Shown here piece by piece: positions 44,846 to 57,800 of a DNA stretch of 64,000 bases. The DNA is from Bombardia bombarda (Eukaryota; Ascomycota; Sordariomycetes; Sordariales; Lasiosphaeriaceae). Positions within the stretch are counted from its first letter, which is position 1, and every line of letters starts with the position of its first letter. The notes beneath the pieces are model-generated. The model had not been told where the DNA came from. It searched no databases and saw only the letters and a program-made list of their open reading frames with translations. A program made the translations under genes and the position numbers. The DNA is taken from the NCBI GenBank assembly GCA_030512295.1, contig JAULSR010000004.1, positions 1,922,001 through 1,986,000 of the forward strand, written 5' to 3'.

Positions 44846-45929
44846 GGGAGGTAAATAATGGATCATGTATGGCCAGCCAAATTCTCTCGGGCGCATTTGG
44901 TTTGGCGTTCCGGCTTGTTGATACGTTATTGCCTCGGACTACGGGTCAGGTGGCAGCAGCAACCCACGCCCTATAGCTGAGGTGCATGTAGACAGCCTTT
45001 TCGAACTGACATGGAGGTAATAGGTTGATGCATGCGCTCGGAGACGGGGAGAGAATGGAGGGAGAAGGGGATGCATGGGCACAGGCGCGTGGGATGAATT
45101 ATCAATGAGTCAGTCAGGATGGGCGGGAAGCTCTACAAAGCTAGAGTATCCGTTGTCCGCCAACTTGTTTGGGCCATTTGATGTAGTGTCTTGTGGTTGT
45201 TTTTGTAGTGCCGATTGATATCCTCAATGCGACCGATAAGCGACCGTTAATACAAAACCGAATGCCGAACCCCACCCAACGCCCACGTCCATGATCTCCG
45301 GGCGCCCATATTAAAGGATTGTCCGATGGCGGGGCCAGGAGAGGGGCAGGCGGTGGGGGAGACGCTGAAAGCAGACTAGAGCGACCCCTAGGTTTCTGAC
45401 CGACAGGCGCCTAGGCGCCTAGGCACTGCGGGCGTCGCCCATACTGAGTTAGGAACCGGGACTCGTTTTTCTCTCCCCTCCCCCACCCCACTTCTGAGAC
45501 CTCCGGAGTAATTAATAGTACGGATTGGCAGGTATTCTTTTTCAACTGCCCGCCCCCCTCCTCTCTCCATTCTTTCCCCCTCAACTCCATCCCTCCCCTT
45601 CCTTATACCCTCAAAGGCCAATTGCTCTTTACCAGGTAAGATCGTACTGCTTCCAATTCGAATCAAACTAACTGACCCATCGCCAGATTGCAATACCCCT
45701 CCGTCAATCCATCCACCACCTATACCCCTCTTCAGCGTGAGTGCAACGTGCCTGCCTTTACCTGCCTTATCTGCTTTGGCCCCCCCGCCCGTCCCGACGG
45801 TCCCGAACGTCTGGCCTTTCTCGAGCCTTTGTCTCCTTCTCCTTGCCCTCGCACCGGACCAGAGACCAACATATCAAACAAGTACTATACTGACCTAGCA
45901 AGCCGCACAGCATCACCACGGTCGCCATC
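44838..45929. other. Intergenic region with SAHase promoter
   Basis: 1.09 kb. A short palindromic run of GGCGCCTA units lies at about 45407-45424. From about 45540 the plus strand becomes strongly pyrimidine-rich, typical of promoters of highly expressed fungal genes. No gene is seen. Confidence 0.55.
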
Positions 45930-47423
45930 ATGTCTGCCCCTGCCCTCAAGTTCAAGGTCGCCGACCTGTCCCTCGCTGCCTTTGGCCGCAAGGAGATTGA
46001 GTTGGCCGAGAACGAGATGCCCGGTCTGATGCAGACTCGTGTCAAGTACGCCGAGGACCAACCCCTAAAGGGTGCCCGCATTGCCGGCTGCCTGCACATG
46101 ACCATCCAGACCGCTGTCCTCATCGAGACTCTCACATCTCTGGGTGCCGAGGTCACATGGTCTTCGTGCAACATCTTCAGCACCCAGGACCACGCCGCCG
46201 CTGCCATCGCCGCTGCCGGCGTTCCTGTCTTTGCCTGGAAGGGTGAGACTGAGGAGGAGTACAACTGGTGCCTGGAGCAACAGCTTGTTGCCTTCAAGGA
46301 CAACAAGAAGCTCAACCTGATTCTGGATGACGGCGGTGACCTGACCCAGCTGGTCCACGCCAAGTACCCCGAGATGCTTGCCGACTGCTACGGTGTCTCT
46401 GAGGAGACCACCACTGGTGTCCACCACCTGTACAAGATGCTCAAGAACGGCGAGCTCCTCGTCCCCGCCATCAACGTCAACGACTCGGTCACCAAGTCCA
46501 AGTTTGACAACCTCTACGGATGCCGCGAGTCGCTCATTGACGGTATCAAGCGTGCTACCGATGTCATGGTTGCCGGAAAGATTGCTGTTGTTGCCGGTTT
46601 CGGTGATGTCGGCAAGGGCTGCGCCCAGGCCCTTAAGGACTTGGGTGCTCGTGTTCTTATCACTGAGATTGACCCCATCAACGCTCTCCAGGCTGCCATG
46701 GCTGGTTACCAAGTTACCACGATGGAGAAGGCTTCCCAGGTTGGCCAGATCTTTGTCACCACCACTGGCTGCCGTGACATCCTCGTTGGCAAGCACTTCG
46801 AGCAGATGCCCAATGACGCCATTGTCTGCAGTAAGCCTTCAACCCCTGGCTTCTCCCGCCTCCTTCCCCTGGCCGACCCCCAGTAGTAACTCACAGACTG
46901 ACTTGAGAAAACTATAGACATTGGTCACTTCGATGTTGAGATTGACGTTGCATGGCTCAAGGCCAACGCTGCCTCCGCTCAGGAGATCAAGCCCCAAGTC
47001 GACCGCTTCACCATGAAGAACGGCCGCCACATCATCCTGTTGGCCGAGGGTCGTCTCGTCAACCTTGGCTGTGCCACTGGCCACAGCTCTTTCGTCATGT
47101 CGTGCAGCTTCACCAACCAAGTTCTCGCTCAGATCCAGCTGTTCAAGAACAACGACGAGGCTTTCCAGACCAAATACGTCGAGTTCGCCAAGAGCGGCAA
47201 GCTCGAGAAGAAGGTCTATGTTCTGCCTAAGATCCTCGACGAGGAGGTCGCCCGTCTGCACTTGGCTCATGTCAACGTTGAGCTCACCAGCCTTACCCCC
47301 GTCCAAGCCGACTACCTCAGCCTGGGGGTTGAGGGTCCTTTCAAGCCCGACCAGTACGTGCCTCCCCACTAACACGTTCTGCGAGTTGACAGCTGCTGAC
47401 ATTGATATAGCTACCGCTACTAA
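45930..47423 (+). CDS. SAH1: S-adenosylhomocysteinase
   Basis: Three exons (45930-46830, 46918-47353, 47411-47423) give 449 residues, the length of yeast Sah1. The enzyme splits S-adenosylhomocysteine into adenosine and homocysteine, relieving inhibition of methyltransferases; it is a cytosolic NAD-dependent tetramer. Visible hallmarks are LHMTIQTAVLIETLTSLGAE, NIFSTQDHAAAAIA, DDGGDLT, GVSEETTTGVHHLYKM, the Rossmann loop AGFGDVGKGCAQAL and the GHSSFVMSCSFTNQV segment. The last exon is only 13 nt and yields the conserved end FKPDHYRY; without splicing the frame would end in an atypical QYVPPH. The second intron uses GTACGT, the branch GCTGAC and an ATATAG acceptor. Codon use is strongly C-ending, as in highly expressed fungal genes. 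Confidence 0.97.
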
Positions 47424-48190
47424 TTCTTCTCTCTCGCGCGGTATATCCCTGTCCCGGTTTTTAATGGGAAGAGGGGGTGCTGCGGTGGATCTTTTTCAAC
47501 ACATTGGATCTTGGACACTTCTCGGGTTGCATCTTTAGAGTTTTAAGAGCATTTGTTTTTCAACAGGAATGACTTGCATGAACAGGGTATGGGAAAGGGT
47601 TTTAAAAGGCGGTGGGTCTGGTACACATTTTCAACAAAAGTACGGCGTTGGCTTGGCTCATGATATCCCACCCCCTCCCAACAACGGAAGGCGTTTTAAC
47701 ATAGCTGTTCATCTTGATACACGGGGAGTTCTTCTTTCAGGGCAGAGATGGAAGAAGGAATGGGCCCGTCAACCGAGGCCTGGAAGATAGAACCAAGACT
47801 TCCAAATCAATAGAAAGACACTCATAATGAGGTCTTTTGTGTACAAAAGCAGTCTGGGCACAAGCCATGCATGGATAATCGACGCTGTGTAGTGCAAGGT
47901 GATTCGTCGCTACTTGTCTTGTTTCTTTCTACTTTACTTCAAACTGCCCGAGTATTATCTTCTGACCTGCTAGCCTTGGTCGTTGAAGCTACCCACCGGC
48001 AGGGCATTCCGCCTCGCCCTATCCTCGCCCTATTTATGTCGACTCCATTAATGTCAATACCCGATGCTTTCTATCCATATTTCCGTGTAACAGCTGTTGA
48101 CATCCATGAATTGCCCACCGCTTCTTAAGCAAACCTTCATTCACCAGTCAGAAAGTAAAATCAGTGCATCAACAACCACTGGAAGAAGAT
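47424..48190. other. Convergent intergenic region
   Basis: 767 bp between convergent SAHase and the dehydrogenase. It would hold both 3' UTRs; no gene or repeat is visible. Confidence 0.55.
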
Positions 48191-49605
48191 TCACATATCG
48201 CGCTGCTCGGGGACGATGCTCCGCAGGCTGCCCGACTGGATGGCGGCGTGCACATTACTGATGGCCCACTCCTCCATCTTCTTTTGTGTCTCGATGGTGT
48301 AGGTGCCCATGTGGGGGACCAGCATGACGCGCGGGTTCTCGAGCAGGCCCGGGTGGATCTTTGGCTCCTCTTCGTAGACGTCGAGACCAACGGAGTTGAC
48401 CTGGCCCGAGTTGAGTGCGTCGACGAGGGCGGCCTCATCCATGACACCGCCTCGCGCCGTGTTGACGATTGTGATGCCCCTCTTCATGCGCGAGAACTCT
48501 TTGGACGAGATGGTGTGCCGTGTTTTTGGCTAGATGACGGAGGAGATTGATTAGTTTGTGTGGATGCGTATTGGGGGAGAGGAGCGAGAAAGCCTACGTT
48601 GAGCGGCAAGTTGAGGCTTAGGACGTCACTTTCGGCAAGTAATGTCTTAAAGTCGACATATTCGGCATCCATCTCCCTTTCGAGCTCGGGGTGCAGCCGG
48701 GTCCGGTTGTAGTAGCGAATTTTCATGCCAAAAGCGAGGGCCTTCTTAGCCATGCTGCGGCCTATGCCACCCATGCCCAGGATACCGAGGATCTTGCCTT
48801 GGGGGTCGTGGCCTAGAGCCGGGGGGGTCTCGCCGCGCCATTGGCCGGCGCGAAGGGCGGTCATGCTGACGGCGAGGTTGCGCAGAGCGCCGAGGAGGAG
48901 GAAGATACCGATGTCGGCTGTGGCATCGTCGACAGCAGAGGGAGTGTTTGAAACTCGGATGCCCCGCGCTGTGCATGCCGGAACATCAACCTGATCATAG
49001 CCGGCACCATTGTGGCAGATGAAGCGCAGAGACCTCGGGAGGGCGTCGATAAGCTCGGCGTCCACCTTTCCTGTCACGGCAAAGCTATCAAAAGTACGGT
49101 AGGCCACGACACACTCGTCAAAGGCCCCGGACGATGCCTCTCTGAGAAAGCCAGCACGCTGGGTTGAGTTTGGCGTAATGATGTCTGCTATCTCGCGGAC
49201 GGATGCCCAGGCGGATTGGGCACTTGATTACGCAGATTGAGTCAGCGAGGTGGGCAATACTGGTAATATTTCTTAGACCCAAACAGTGTATTCAGTCTCT
49301 CTCCCTTTGTCTATCCCTCTCTTTTCGTTTTCCGTGTCGTCGTTATTCTTGCAAAGGAGACGAATTGGTAGCATTGGCTTGGGGAGCGTGCGACACAGTC
49401 TACTAATGCGAGAAAAAGAGGAATAGAGAGGACTGGACGATAAGAAAGGGGCATGGTGGCAGTGCATTTTTGAGACCCGAATCGAATTCGAATATGGAGT
49501 GGAAGCAAAAGAGTGGCATGCTCTTCCAGAAAGGGGCACTCACTGCTCGATAACACCGAGCAAGAGCACCCTGGGGCGGGTGCTGTCGACGTTGACCAAA
49601 GACAT
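48191..49605 (-). CDS. D-isomer-specific 2-hydroxyacid dehydrogenase (glyoxylate/hydroxypyruvate reductase type)
   Basis: Three minus-strand exons (49605-49544, 49222-48598, 48529-48191) give 341 residues. Exon 1 encodes MSLVNVDSTRPRVLLLGVIE; the acceptor at 49223 follows a GCTGAC branch site, and phase is kept. The NAD-binding loop is GILGMGGIGRSMAKKAL. The catalytic residues of the family are visible: Arg in NTARGG, Glu in YEEEPK and His in VPHMGTYT. Family members reduce 2-keto acids such as glyoxylate or hydroxypyruvate. Intron 1 (321 bp) is long for this genome. The last intron (68 bp) falls after LNLPLN. No obvious targeting peptide is present; substrate and compartment are inferred only. 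Confidence 0.92.
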
Positions 49606-51291
49606 ATCGGTTGTCGTATTTGTAGGTATGGTTATCTGGTGGCTGTTTAACGGGCTATCCTTGCCGGGATGGCGCAGAAAAGGCTGCAAGGTACCGATCA
49701 CCCAGGCTTAGACTGGGCCGCGCCGACGGCCGACAAGAGGTTCTAAAGAACTTGGTTGAACGTCTGGATACCGATCTCGACTTGGTGAGAAATTACCAGG
49801 TGGGCTTGACCGCGGCGCCCAAGCAGAAAAGAAGATCACAACCCGTCCAACGGGACTCCCTCACACCTACTACTCCGGGACCGGAACCGTAGCTATCGAG
49901 ACTCGAGACCCTGGAACCCGGGTTTCCAGCCTGCGATCGCGGGGTACAGCGAGGGCAAAGTAGGCAAGTGGGCAAGTGGGCAAGTGGGCGTGGCAGGTGG
50001 GGGAAAGCGGTTAAGTGGGTGAGGGAGGGGATGCCCGCTCTGGGAGGGAAAAAAGCGAAGAAGGTAGGTAAGTAGCTAGCATCCGATCAGATCGCCAGTC
50101 AGGCTAGGGCCTGTTCCCGGGTTTTGATCAAAACCCTCAGTAGTCAGTTTCAGACATAGCACACCACTGTGCGACCTGACCGACCTCCTCAACCAAGGCC
50201 TGGAGTCACGCCGTCTTGGTCTCACACTGGGACAAGTAGCAGCCCGATAAGAATTACATTTTCCCCTCCTAACCGTTGATGCTGCCGGTGGTGGGTGTAA
50301 CTGTCTTAAGTCATAAGGCCCGGGCAGATGGTTCCTCAAGCCGATTTCACCACATCTTCTCGCCGGGAAAGAGCACGCATTGGCAAGCGGCCGTGATGGT
50401 GGGCGTATGCGTGTGGCCGGCCGCTGCCATTGGCTGGTACCGCGTCGACCCTGTCTGTCAATCCTTTCTTGGACAACAGGACATCCGCCGCAATGATTGA
50501 CCCAAGATAAGACGCTCTCGGCGACCTTGCCCGTAGAATGCTAGATAAGGTGAGTGATAGAAGAAGTAAGACATAAGACCTTTGCCCTGGCTAGTAGGCT
50601 CTTGCCTGAGATTGCATCTTTGTGCTTGCCTGCCGCTAAGTCACCAGGACGACAATCATAGAGGCGTACATCTGTTCAACCTCAGCCAACAATCTTCACA
50701 TCAGAGCACCTCAATACCTGGACGTCCTTGCTGCCTTCGTTCCCAACGTCTCGTTTTCCAACCATTCTCTCTTGAATGAAATAATCAGTCAGGTCATGAT
50801 ACTATACTAATACATCGTCTGACAGCCTCCCGCCTGCTATGGCCACTATGAGACCAAAAAACCCTTATTATAAACCAAGCAAGTGCAAAGCAAGAAACCC
50901 ACTGCATGCCATTGATGCAGCACCAAATCAGTTTTGTGAAGCCTTCCCTGCCCTATGCACCGTAGCCTTGAAATGCCAGACTGAACCATCCGTCAAACTG
51001 ACCATGTTTTGCTTCTACCTGGGCCTTGGCAACGGCTCCATGCCGGGTCTGGTCGACTCTGAGCCCAGTCTCCCTGGATTTTCTATGATTGTTTTGTTTC
51101 TGAGAGTGAAAAGAAATCCCAACAACGCAGTGGTGGCTGGCTAATCCTTGATGACGCCTTATCGAAAAACGCTCTAGAATGATGGCGATCTAGGCGAAGA
51201 AAAAAATAGTTATACAATAGCTCCAACCAAGCTACACCAGGAGGATGGATGCGACAAGACGCAGATGATTTCCCGCCCAGTCCTCGACCCC
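49606..51291. other. Non-coding intergenic region
   Basis: 1.69 kb. Short direct repeats of GTGGGCAA occur at about 49965-49990. The small frames present share no family features. It holds the promoter of the dehydrogenase and the 3' end of the transcription-factor gene. Confidence 0.55.
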
Positions 51292-53855
51292 TTATCGATT
51301 CACATTGACACCAGGTCGGACAAAAGCACGGTATGCGAGTTCTGCGAACCGGCGCACCACATTGGTTGTGCCCCCCGTAGAGGCCGACTCGTCACGAATG
51401 AATCTTGTCGCTACCGCAAGCTTGCTGCGTGGCTCTGATCCCTCCAGGTGCGACGGGACTGTCTGCTCATTTAGAGCCGCATCCCAGTGCGCCGTATACT
51501 CTCGTAGCACCACAACACTATATAGGACATCGCGGTTCTCTCGTCCATCAAGAAGAGATCTCATTGCGTTCAGGTAGTGCTCCCTGGTCGAGTGATCAGT
51601 CGTCGAGTTGGATGAATGTGACCGGAGAAGGTATTGCGCCAGGTGATGCCAGAATTCGAGTTCATTTCTCCTCGCCGGACTGCAATTGTTACTGTTGCTA
51701 TTGCTACCTAGTGGCGAGAGAGGCGGTGGCGGCGAGAGAGGATTGCTAGAGAGCAATTCGCCAGACAATAGTGTTTCAAAGACACGCAGACGGTTGCAGG
51801 CTTCCAGTGCTTCCTCCTCGGCTGGGGTCAAGCCCGAATATCCTTGAGAGGTGTCTTTTGGCGCATACGACGCGGGGAGACTGGCAAGCATCCAGACAAT
51901 GCGTGATTCAAGATGGCCCGAATAGACCATATCGGCGGGATCGGTGCTCTTGATGTTCATTATATTTTTGAGAAACGAGGCAAACAGGTTGATTAGCGGC
52001 TGATGGTTGCGTAGAGACGGCGTCGGATTCGACGACCCGGCCGTGTTCTTATTGAAATTGTACCACTGGGTCTCGAAGAATTGCGTCAGACCCGGCACAT
52101 AGACCTCGTAGTATAGTCTTGTGATTTCGTCGAGAATGTCGTGGGACGGGGGCGAGCTCGGGGTAGGGGGTGCTGCGCCCCCCGGTGCTATGAGCTCATC
52201 GACCTTCATCTTTGCTGGAAAACTTGTATAAGTCAATGTGGTCTCTTGGGCCTAAAGGGGTTGACGGCAAGCGGGGAAAGGGCAAGCGTCGGGTGGAGGG
52301 GGAAAATGGAGGGGGTGCCACCTCTGAGCTGACTGCTGATGGCAGTATTCTTGTCTATGACCTCAGTTCTGATGGGCTGGTACTGTGATGTAGAGGCGCT
52401 AGCGGTACTGGATGCGTCAGCGCCCTGAAGGGCTGGGTCAATGGCGGTTGAGTAGTCGAAGCCACCGTCGGTCTTGACGCTCTGCGGGGTAGATGCCACG
52501 GATGAATCAAACGTGATATTGGACGGAAGGGAGGCGGCGTAGGAGCTCGGGATGACAGGCGGCTGGTACGAGTGCGCAGCGGTCGAGGACGGGAGAGTCG
52601 GAGCGGATGCAAGCGTCGAAGGGGCCGATGACTGGGTGTTGGGAGCCGGCTGAATGGCTGCAGGGCCCTGCTGCTGCTTAAAGATAGGATCGTAACCTAG
52701 GCATTCGCGCTTCGACTTCTTGCAGTTATTGCACGAAGGGTGCGCTTCGTCACACTAGAGCAGATAATGGGTGCGCGTTAGGGAAGCTGTGTGCGCGGGC
52801 GCGATGTGCAACGGTTCGCGAACGGTGATGATGCAGAGAAGGAAGGCAGGAATGAGGGAGGGAGGGACGGTGCAATTGAATCCGTGCGAGCTACAGGTTA
52901 GCTAGAGCAGCGCTGCATCCCCGCCAATTTGCACAAGCTACTACTGGTGGTGGTTGGTTGGCTGGCTGGCTGGCTACCTGCGCGATGCGGTGCGATGCGG
53001 TGCTGTGCTGTGCTGTGCGTGATGTGAAGGATATGGGATGAGAGATGGATGGATGGATGGGCGGGAGGGAAGAGGGCGGACGGACGGACGGACGGGACGG
53101 AAATTTCGGCCTGTCACAGTCCCGACAAACACACAAGGCTGGGTCGGGGCGGTTCCAGCCTTCCAGGTCCCGCCGGGTCTTGGTCTTTGGGACTTGGGGT
53201 TTTGGGTTTGGTGGGATGATGTTTGGCTCGCTCGCTTCGGCGTAGTGAGTCAAGCGACGGGAACTGCCCAAGCGATCACAAGCGAAAAGCATGAAATCGA
53301 CCTTGATCCAGCCGCCAGCCGAAGCCTTTTCCCACATCTCTTCTCATTCTCCAATTGCAACCCAATTCCTCTCGTACAACACCAGGCACGTTTAAACAAC
53401 TTGGGGGAGGAAACGAGAAAAAGCGCCAACATGTTCGGACGGCGCCAACCAGCCAAGGCCCCAATCTACAATGGACAAGAGCAGGTCCCCAGAGGAAAAG
53501 AAAAACAAGGAGAAAAGTACGCACCTTTATTCTGCGCTTGCGGCAGGTCAGACACCCGGTTTTTGTCCGCCGCTTGATCTCCTGTCAAATCCCCCAAAAC
53601 AAGCCATCGTCAGTACTCCAACTTGTCGTGCGATCCAGAGGGCTGTTGCATTGTACCGGTACCTTCTTGTGTCTTCCTCCGCTCAACGCGATGCGCGGAT
53701 CCGGGGGCAAGCCCGGCGCGATAGCGAAGCGCATACCAGTTGGGTCTGGATGCATCGCGTACGCGTGTGGATGGACGCCGTAATACCCCATCGGTGTCGG
53801 TGAGGAGCCCATAGGGCCAGCTATGTGCGCGCCCATGGACATTGCGTGTTGTTGC

Positions 53856-53890
<35 letters not shown>

Positions 53891-53921
53891 TTGTTGCTGT
53901 TGCTGGTGTTGGTGGTGGTGG

Positions 53922-53960
<39 letters not shown>

Positions 53961-54823
53961 ACATGATCGAGAGTTCGCATGCTGGGGAGAGCGTTTGGGC
54001 TTGGTCGGTAGGTGTCGACAGAGGGCACTTGTTGCGGCGGATAAGCATATTGGGCGGCGGCAGACATGCCGGCGGACGGATAGTGCGTCGGGCTCGTGTA
54101 GCTCACCGGCTGGCGAGGGGCGCCAGGAGGTGGCTGGGTATTGGACATGGGTGGCGAGGATGGCAACGGCTCGTCGCCGTTGGACCGCGTCCCGCTGTGG
54201 CCGTTTTGAATGACAGTCGTGTCTCCTGTCGCGTCGGCGAAGCCAGCGCTGTTTGACGCACGATTGTGTGGGAGAGAGGGGGCAGGAGGGAGCGAGCGCG
54301 GAAGCGGGCGTGGAAGCGGCAGGGCGTGGGCGTGTGGGAGGGCCTTGACCGTTGAATCACCATTCGAAGTGCCCTCGCCGTCATCAGCACCAAGAACGCG
54401 TCCGGCCCCGTAGCCGATGGATGATGTTTTGGGCGTGGGCGTGCTGCGTGTCCCGCTACCTGCACTCGCGTCGCCTGGTAGTAGCGGCCGTGACGCCCGT
54501 AGGAAGGGCCCTATATGCAGCCGTTCGCTTTGTAGCGTATCCTGTCGTTCTTGTAGATTCTGATATTGCTGTTGATGGGGTTGTTTTGCTGCCTCTTTAT
54601 GTGGCTGGTGTTGTTGGTGTTATTGGTCTTGGTACGGTGGCGAATGGTGTTGGTGCTGATGTTGATGCTGATGGGGATGCGGATGTTGCTGGTGCTGGTG
54701 GTGGTGGTGCTGCCGCTGCCGCTGCTCCTGTTCTGGGTCTGGTTGTGGGTGCGGCTTGACTATTAGACTAGGTGAGTCCAGAGGCTGTGGTCGAGACTGG
54801 GACGACCTGGAAGGTTGAGCCAT
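51292..54823 (-). CDS. Zn2Cys6 transcription factor with an in-frame stop
   Basis: Four minus-strand exons (54823-53663, 53581-53525, 52754-52322, 52214-51292) form an 858-codon frame with one internal TAA at 54622-54620 (codon 68). The binuclear zinc cluster is perfect: C397-x2-C400-x6-C407-x6-C414-x2-C417-x6-C424, split by a 770-bp intron after RRIK. The N-terminal region is rich in Pro, Gln and His, with long Gln/His runs encoded by CAG/CAC. The C-terminal half (DILDEITRLYYEVYVPGLTQ, later SGHLESRIVWMLASLPASYA) is helical and conserved-looking, as in regulators of this class. It should bind DNA in the nucleus; targets are unknown. The TAA lies in a Gln/His run where CAA would fit. Either the sequenced allele is broken, the base is wrong, or translation starts downstream. 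Confidence 0.8.
52755..53524 (-). other. Unusually long intron of the transcription factor gene
   Basis: This 770-bp intron lies between RRIK and the third cluster Cys, bounded by GTGCGT and CTCTAG. It contains simple repeats: GGCT at 52965-52980, TGCGG/TGCTG units at 52985-53020, GGAT at 53045-53060 and GGAC at 53078-53095. Most introns in the window are 50-110 bp. Confidence 0.75.
53845..53962 (-). repeat. CAG/CAC trinucleotide tract coding Gln/His runs
   Basis: Imperfect trinucleotide repeat inside exon 1 of the transcription factor, coding roughly 45 Gln and His residues on the minus strand. Length variation between strains is likely. Confidence 0.9.
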
Positions 54824-57800
54824 ACTGGGAATTTAATTAGATTTTTTATGGAGCCACGATTCCTGGCCAAAAAAAAAGTGACAAGGGGACGACGCGACCC
54901 TGGGCCGGGTTTCCTGTGCGGATTGACCTGCCTTGTCGCTGGTGTGGCTGTTCTTTGAGATTCGTCGATATATTGGCCCCGGCCTGTGCAAAGGTGCAAT
55001 GTGCAATGTGCAATGCGCGCTTCTCAGCAATGCAGGCAATACGACACGCTGGTGCTGTTGCTCGTGGCCTTGCTCGCGCACCTTGCTTCGTCTCTACATT
55101 TACTCCTCACCCTCACCCTCTTCCTTCAATTTAATGTAAGGTATGTACCTAGAGCACACACAGCCAGACTTTCTGTCAATGCTTGGTTGGCCCCTGTCCT
55201 CTAAGTCTTCACAGTACCGATACAACACAGCTACGCTGTCCTGCCTCTTGTGTTCTCCGTCCTGTCCTGTCCTACACCTGCGTGCTACACAGTAACGAGG
55301 CTCCTTTGGGGACCCTGTCCGTCACCCTGGTGGCTTTGCTCAGCTCTTGGGGGGATGCGACGAAGCCTAACGCGTTTTGCATTGTATGTACGTACGTATT
55401 CGCACCACATACCCTGCACTGTGTATCGTAGTGTAGCTATGCAATGGCGAATGCTTAGGCACTTAACGATGGTCAAGGCTAAACAAACGGCTGTTGCCTC
55501 TCTCCCCGACCATGAGCCCCATGATGGCTTGCGGCGACTTTGGAAAATAATGTGGATCTTCATCTTCGGGGGCGGCAGACGGGAGGCATGAATCAACGTC
55601 TTGTTACTCGGTACATTAACGAGGAGGGTTGTAACTATGCAAGCAAGACGGCCGGCCAGCTGGCAGGGGGGCCATAGTAAAATGGGGTGGGTGGGTGGCC
55701 GATGTGGGCGTTCAAAATATCAGGCAAGTAGTACGAAGGTTCGAACACGTCCAGCCGCCGTGTCTGTCAAATGTCGATGGTGAGTGACAAGCGGCGAGTT
55801 GCAAAGATCCATGTATATTTCGTACTGCAGACTCCATCTCTGTTCTCTGAATTATTACATTGTCAGTGCAAAGTACCTCGGCGCCAGGGAGTAAACAGAC
55901 ACGGGCAGAAGCGAGCGACGATGCGAATTCAACGGGGGAGTGGAGTAGATCTGTGGATCCCCAGGAGACGCCAGGCGCGACTCGATTGACCAACGTTCCA
56001 TGCAACGTCGCTAACATCATAGGCGAGCAGTAGCCGGTACTTCGGTACCCAGGTCAGGCACCTTCCATCTTCCATGAAGTTTACATGAAGTTTACACAGT
56101 GTGTATTGAAATAGTACTATGGTAGGTAACGTAGGTAGCCCCCTCGCTAGGCACTTGGGGCAACTGTACGAGTACACAGTACGGGGCATCCCGTAGCGCT
56201 TTTCTGATGGATCGTCCCACTGCCTCAGTGCTGCTGCTCCCCATGCTGCTGCTGGCTTAGTCAGAATAGGAAAGGAAGCAACCACAATGGGGCGCAGACG
56301 GCCCAAAAACCTCGCAATCTTGTTTATGCATTGCAAAGGGCGGGCAATAGGAAGAAGAAGAAAAATCAAGTCGTTCTGCTGGACTCTGCTTTGACGGCAC
56401 GGCACCTCACATCTGTCTTGCTGCTGGTTTTTATGTGGGCCATGGCGTGAAAGACCATTACCACGGTTGACAAAATGTGGCTCGAATGATGCAAATCCAG
56501 AGTTCAGCCCATAACGAGCCCGCTAATAAATGAGGTCGTCGATATGCGCTTGTCTTCCCGATTAGCGAGTGCCTACCAGGGGCGCTTAATCCGCCTACAC
56601 AGTACTTTGTTTTGTGTGCCTTCCGTAATCCCGGGATTTTACTTGCATGGAGGGCAAACGTTTCGACATGCAAACTCGCGGCCGCCGTCACACCTAGGTT
56701 ATTACCACAGTAGATGCATATAAAATGCAAAGTAGCAGATACTTTCTCATCCGTTTTCTGTTTCATTTTCGCATCGTCCAGGCCTTTCGTGCACAAGAAC
56801 TGCACAGCTGCTAGTGATCTTGTGGGATTACATCGCCGTCGATTGGCCGAGCTGGCACCCTGTTCTCGGCCTCTCACCCCTACCTGCCTACCTTACCTTA
56901 GGTTTTTGCCATACTTACCAGACACGGCAGGTACCTACCTACCGACCTACTTTTGGCGACTTTTGGCTTTAGCTGGCCGGGTTAATTGGGAAGGAAGCAC
57001 CGAGCACATACACAGTATGACTGCCTGCCCTACTTGTACATTACAGACAATGCACCCCCAAGTAGCCATGAAGGCCTGGACCTAGATGGTTCCTCCATGA
57101 GAGCTGTCATATAGCTTCTGTTGAGCTCAAGTTGTCCGTTAGATACCTAGGTCACGATAACCCGACATGCCCTGTATTTTTGCCTTTTGCCTTGATGGAA
57201 CATCCATTGCTCACTGCACGCCCCCAGTAACTACCTAGGTATTTATCCTTCAGGCTCCAAGCTCCAGGCTCCAGACTCACAGGCTTTCAGGCTGTCAAGT
57301 GCCGCGATGATAGATGAGTGCAGCTCAGCGCGCGACTCCGCGGTGCTCTCATCTCGACCGGCCGGTACCTTTATTAGTCTATCGGTCAGCGATGTCTGTT
57401 CTCTGACGTTGTTTGCCTACTCCACCCCGTTCTATCTGCCCTTTATCCCATATGAAACAGCTAGACATGCAACATCACGCTTTTGTCCGGCAGAAAAGGC
57501 TCTGTCCATTTTGTCCACGGATGGCCAGCATAGGTACCTATATATCGCTTCTCTCTGTGTGTGCGCCTGTGGTCTACAGAGACTTCAACATTCCTGGTGA
57601 TTCGACGTTCAATTGGGCCGATACTAAACAAAGAATTCGGCGTAAATTCCCAACTGTGCGCCGGTATTCTCGCATGGCTCGACTTTTGTATAAGTTCCAT
57701 GGGTGCCTACATAGTAGACTTCATGGCAGGCAAGCACGTGAAAAAGTGCGGCGTTACACATTTTTTGCGCACCATTCAGGGGTCGCCTAGGTTGTACGCA

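Noticed and set aside
46918..47372. SAHase ending at 47372 with QYVPPH
   Set aside because: The splice 47353/47411 restores the conserved HYRY end, keeps phase and has good donor, branch and acceptor sites.
45767..47402. Long minus-strand frames of 187-243 codons opposite SAHase
   Set aside because: They are antisense shadows of a GC-rich, codon-biased gene. The plus strand encodes a complete, conserved enzyme.
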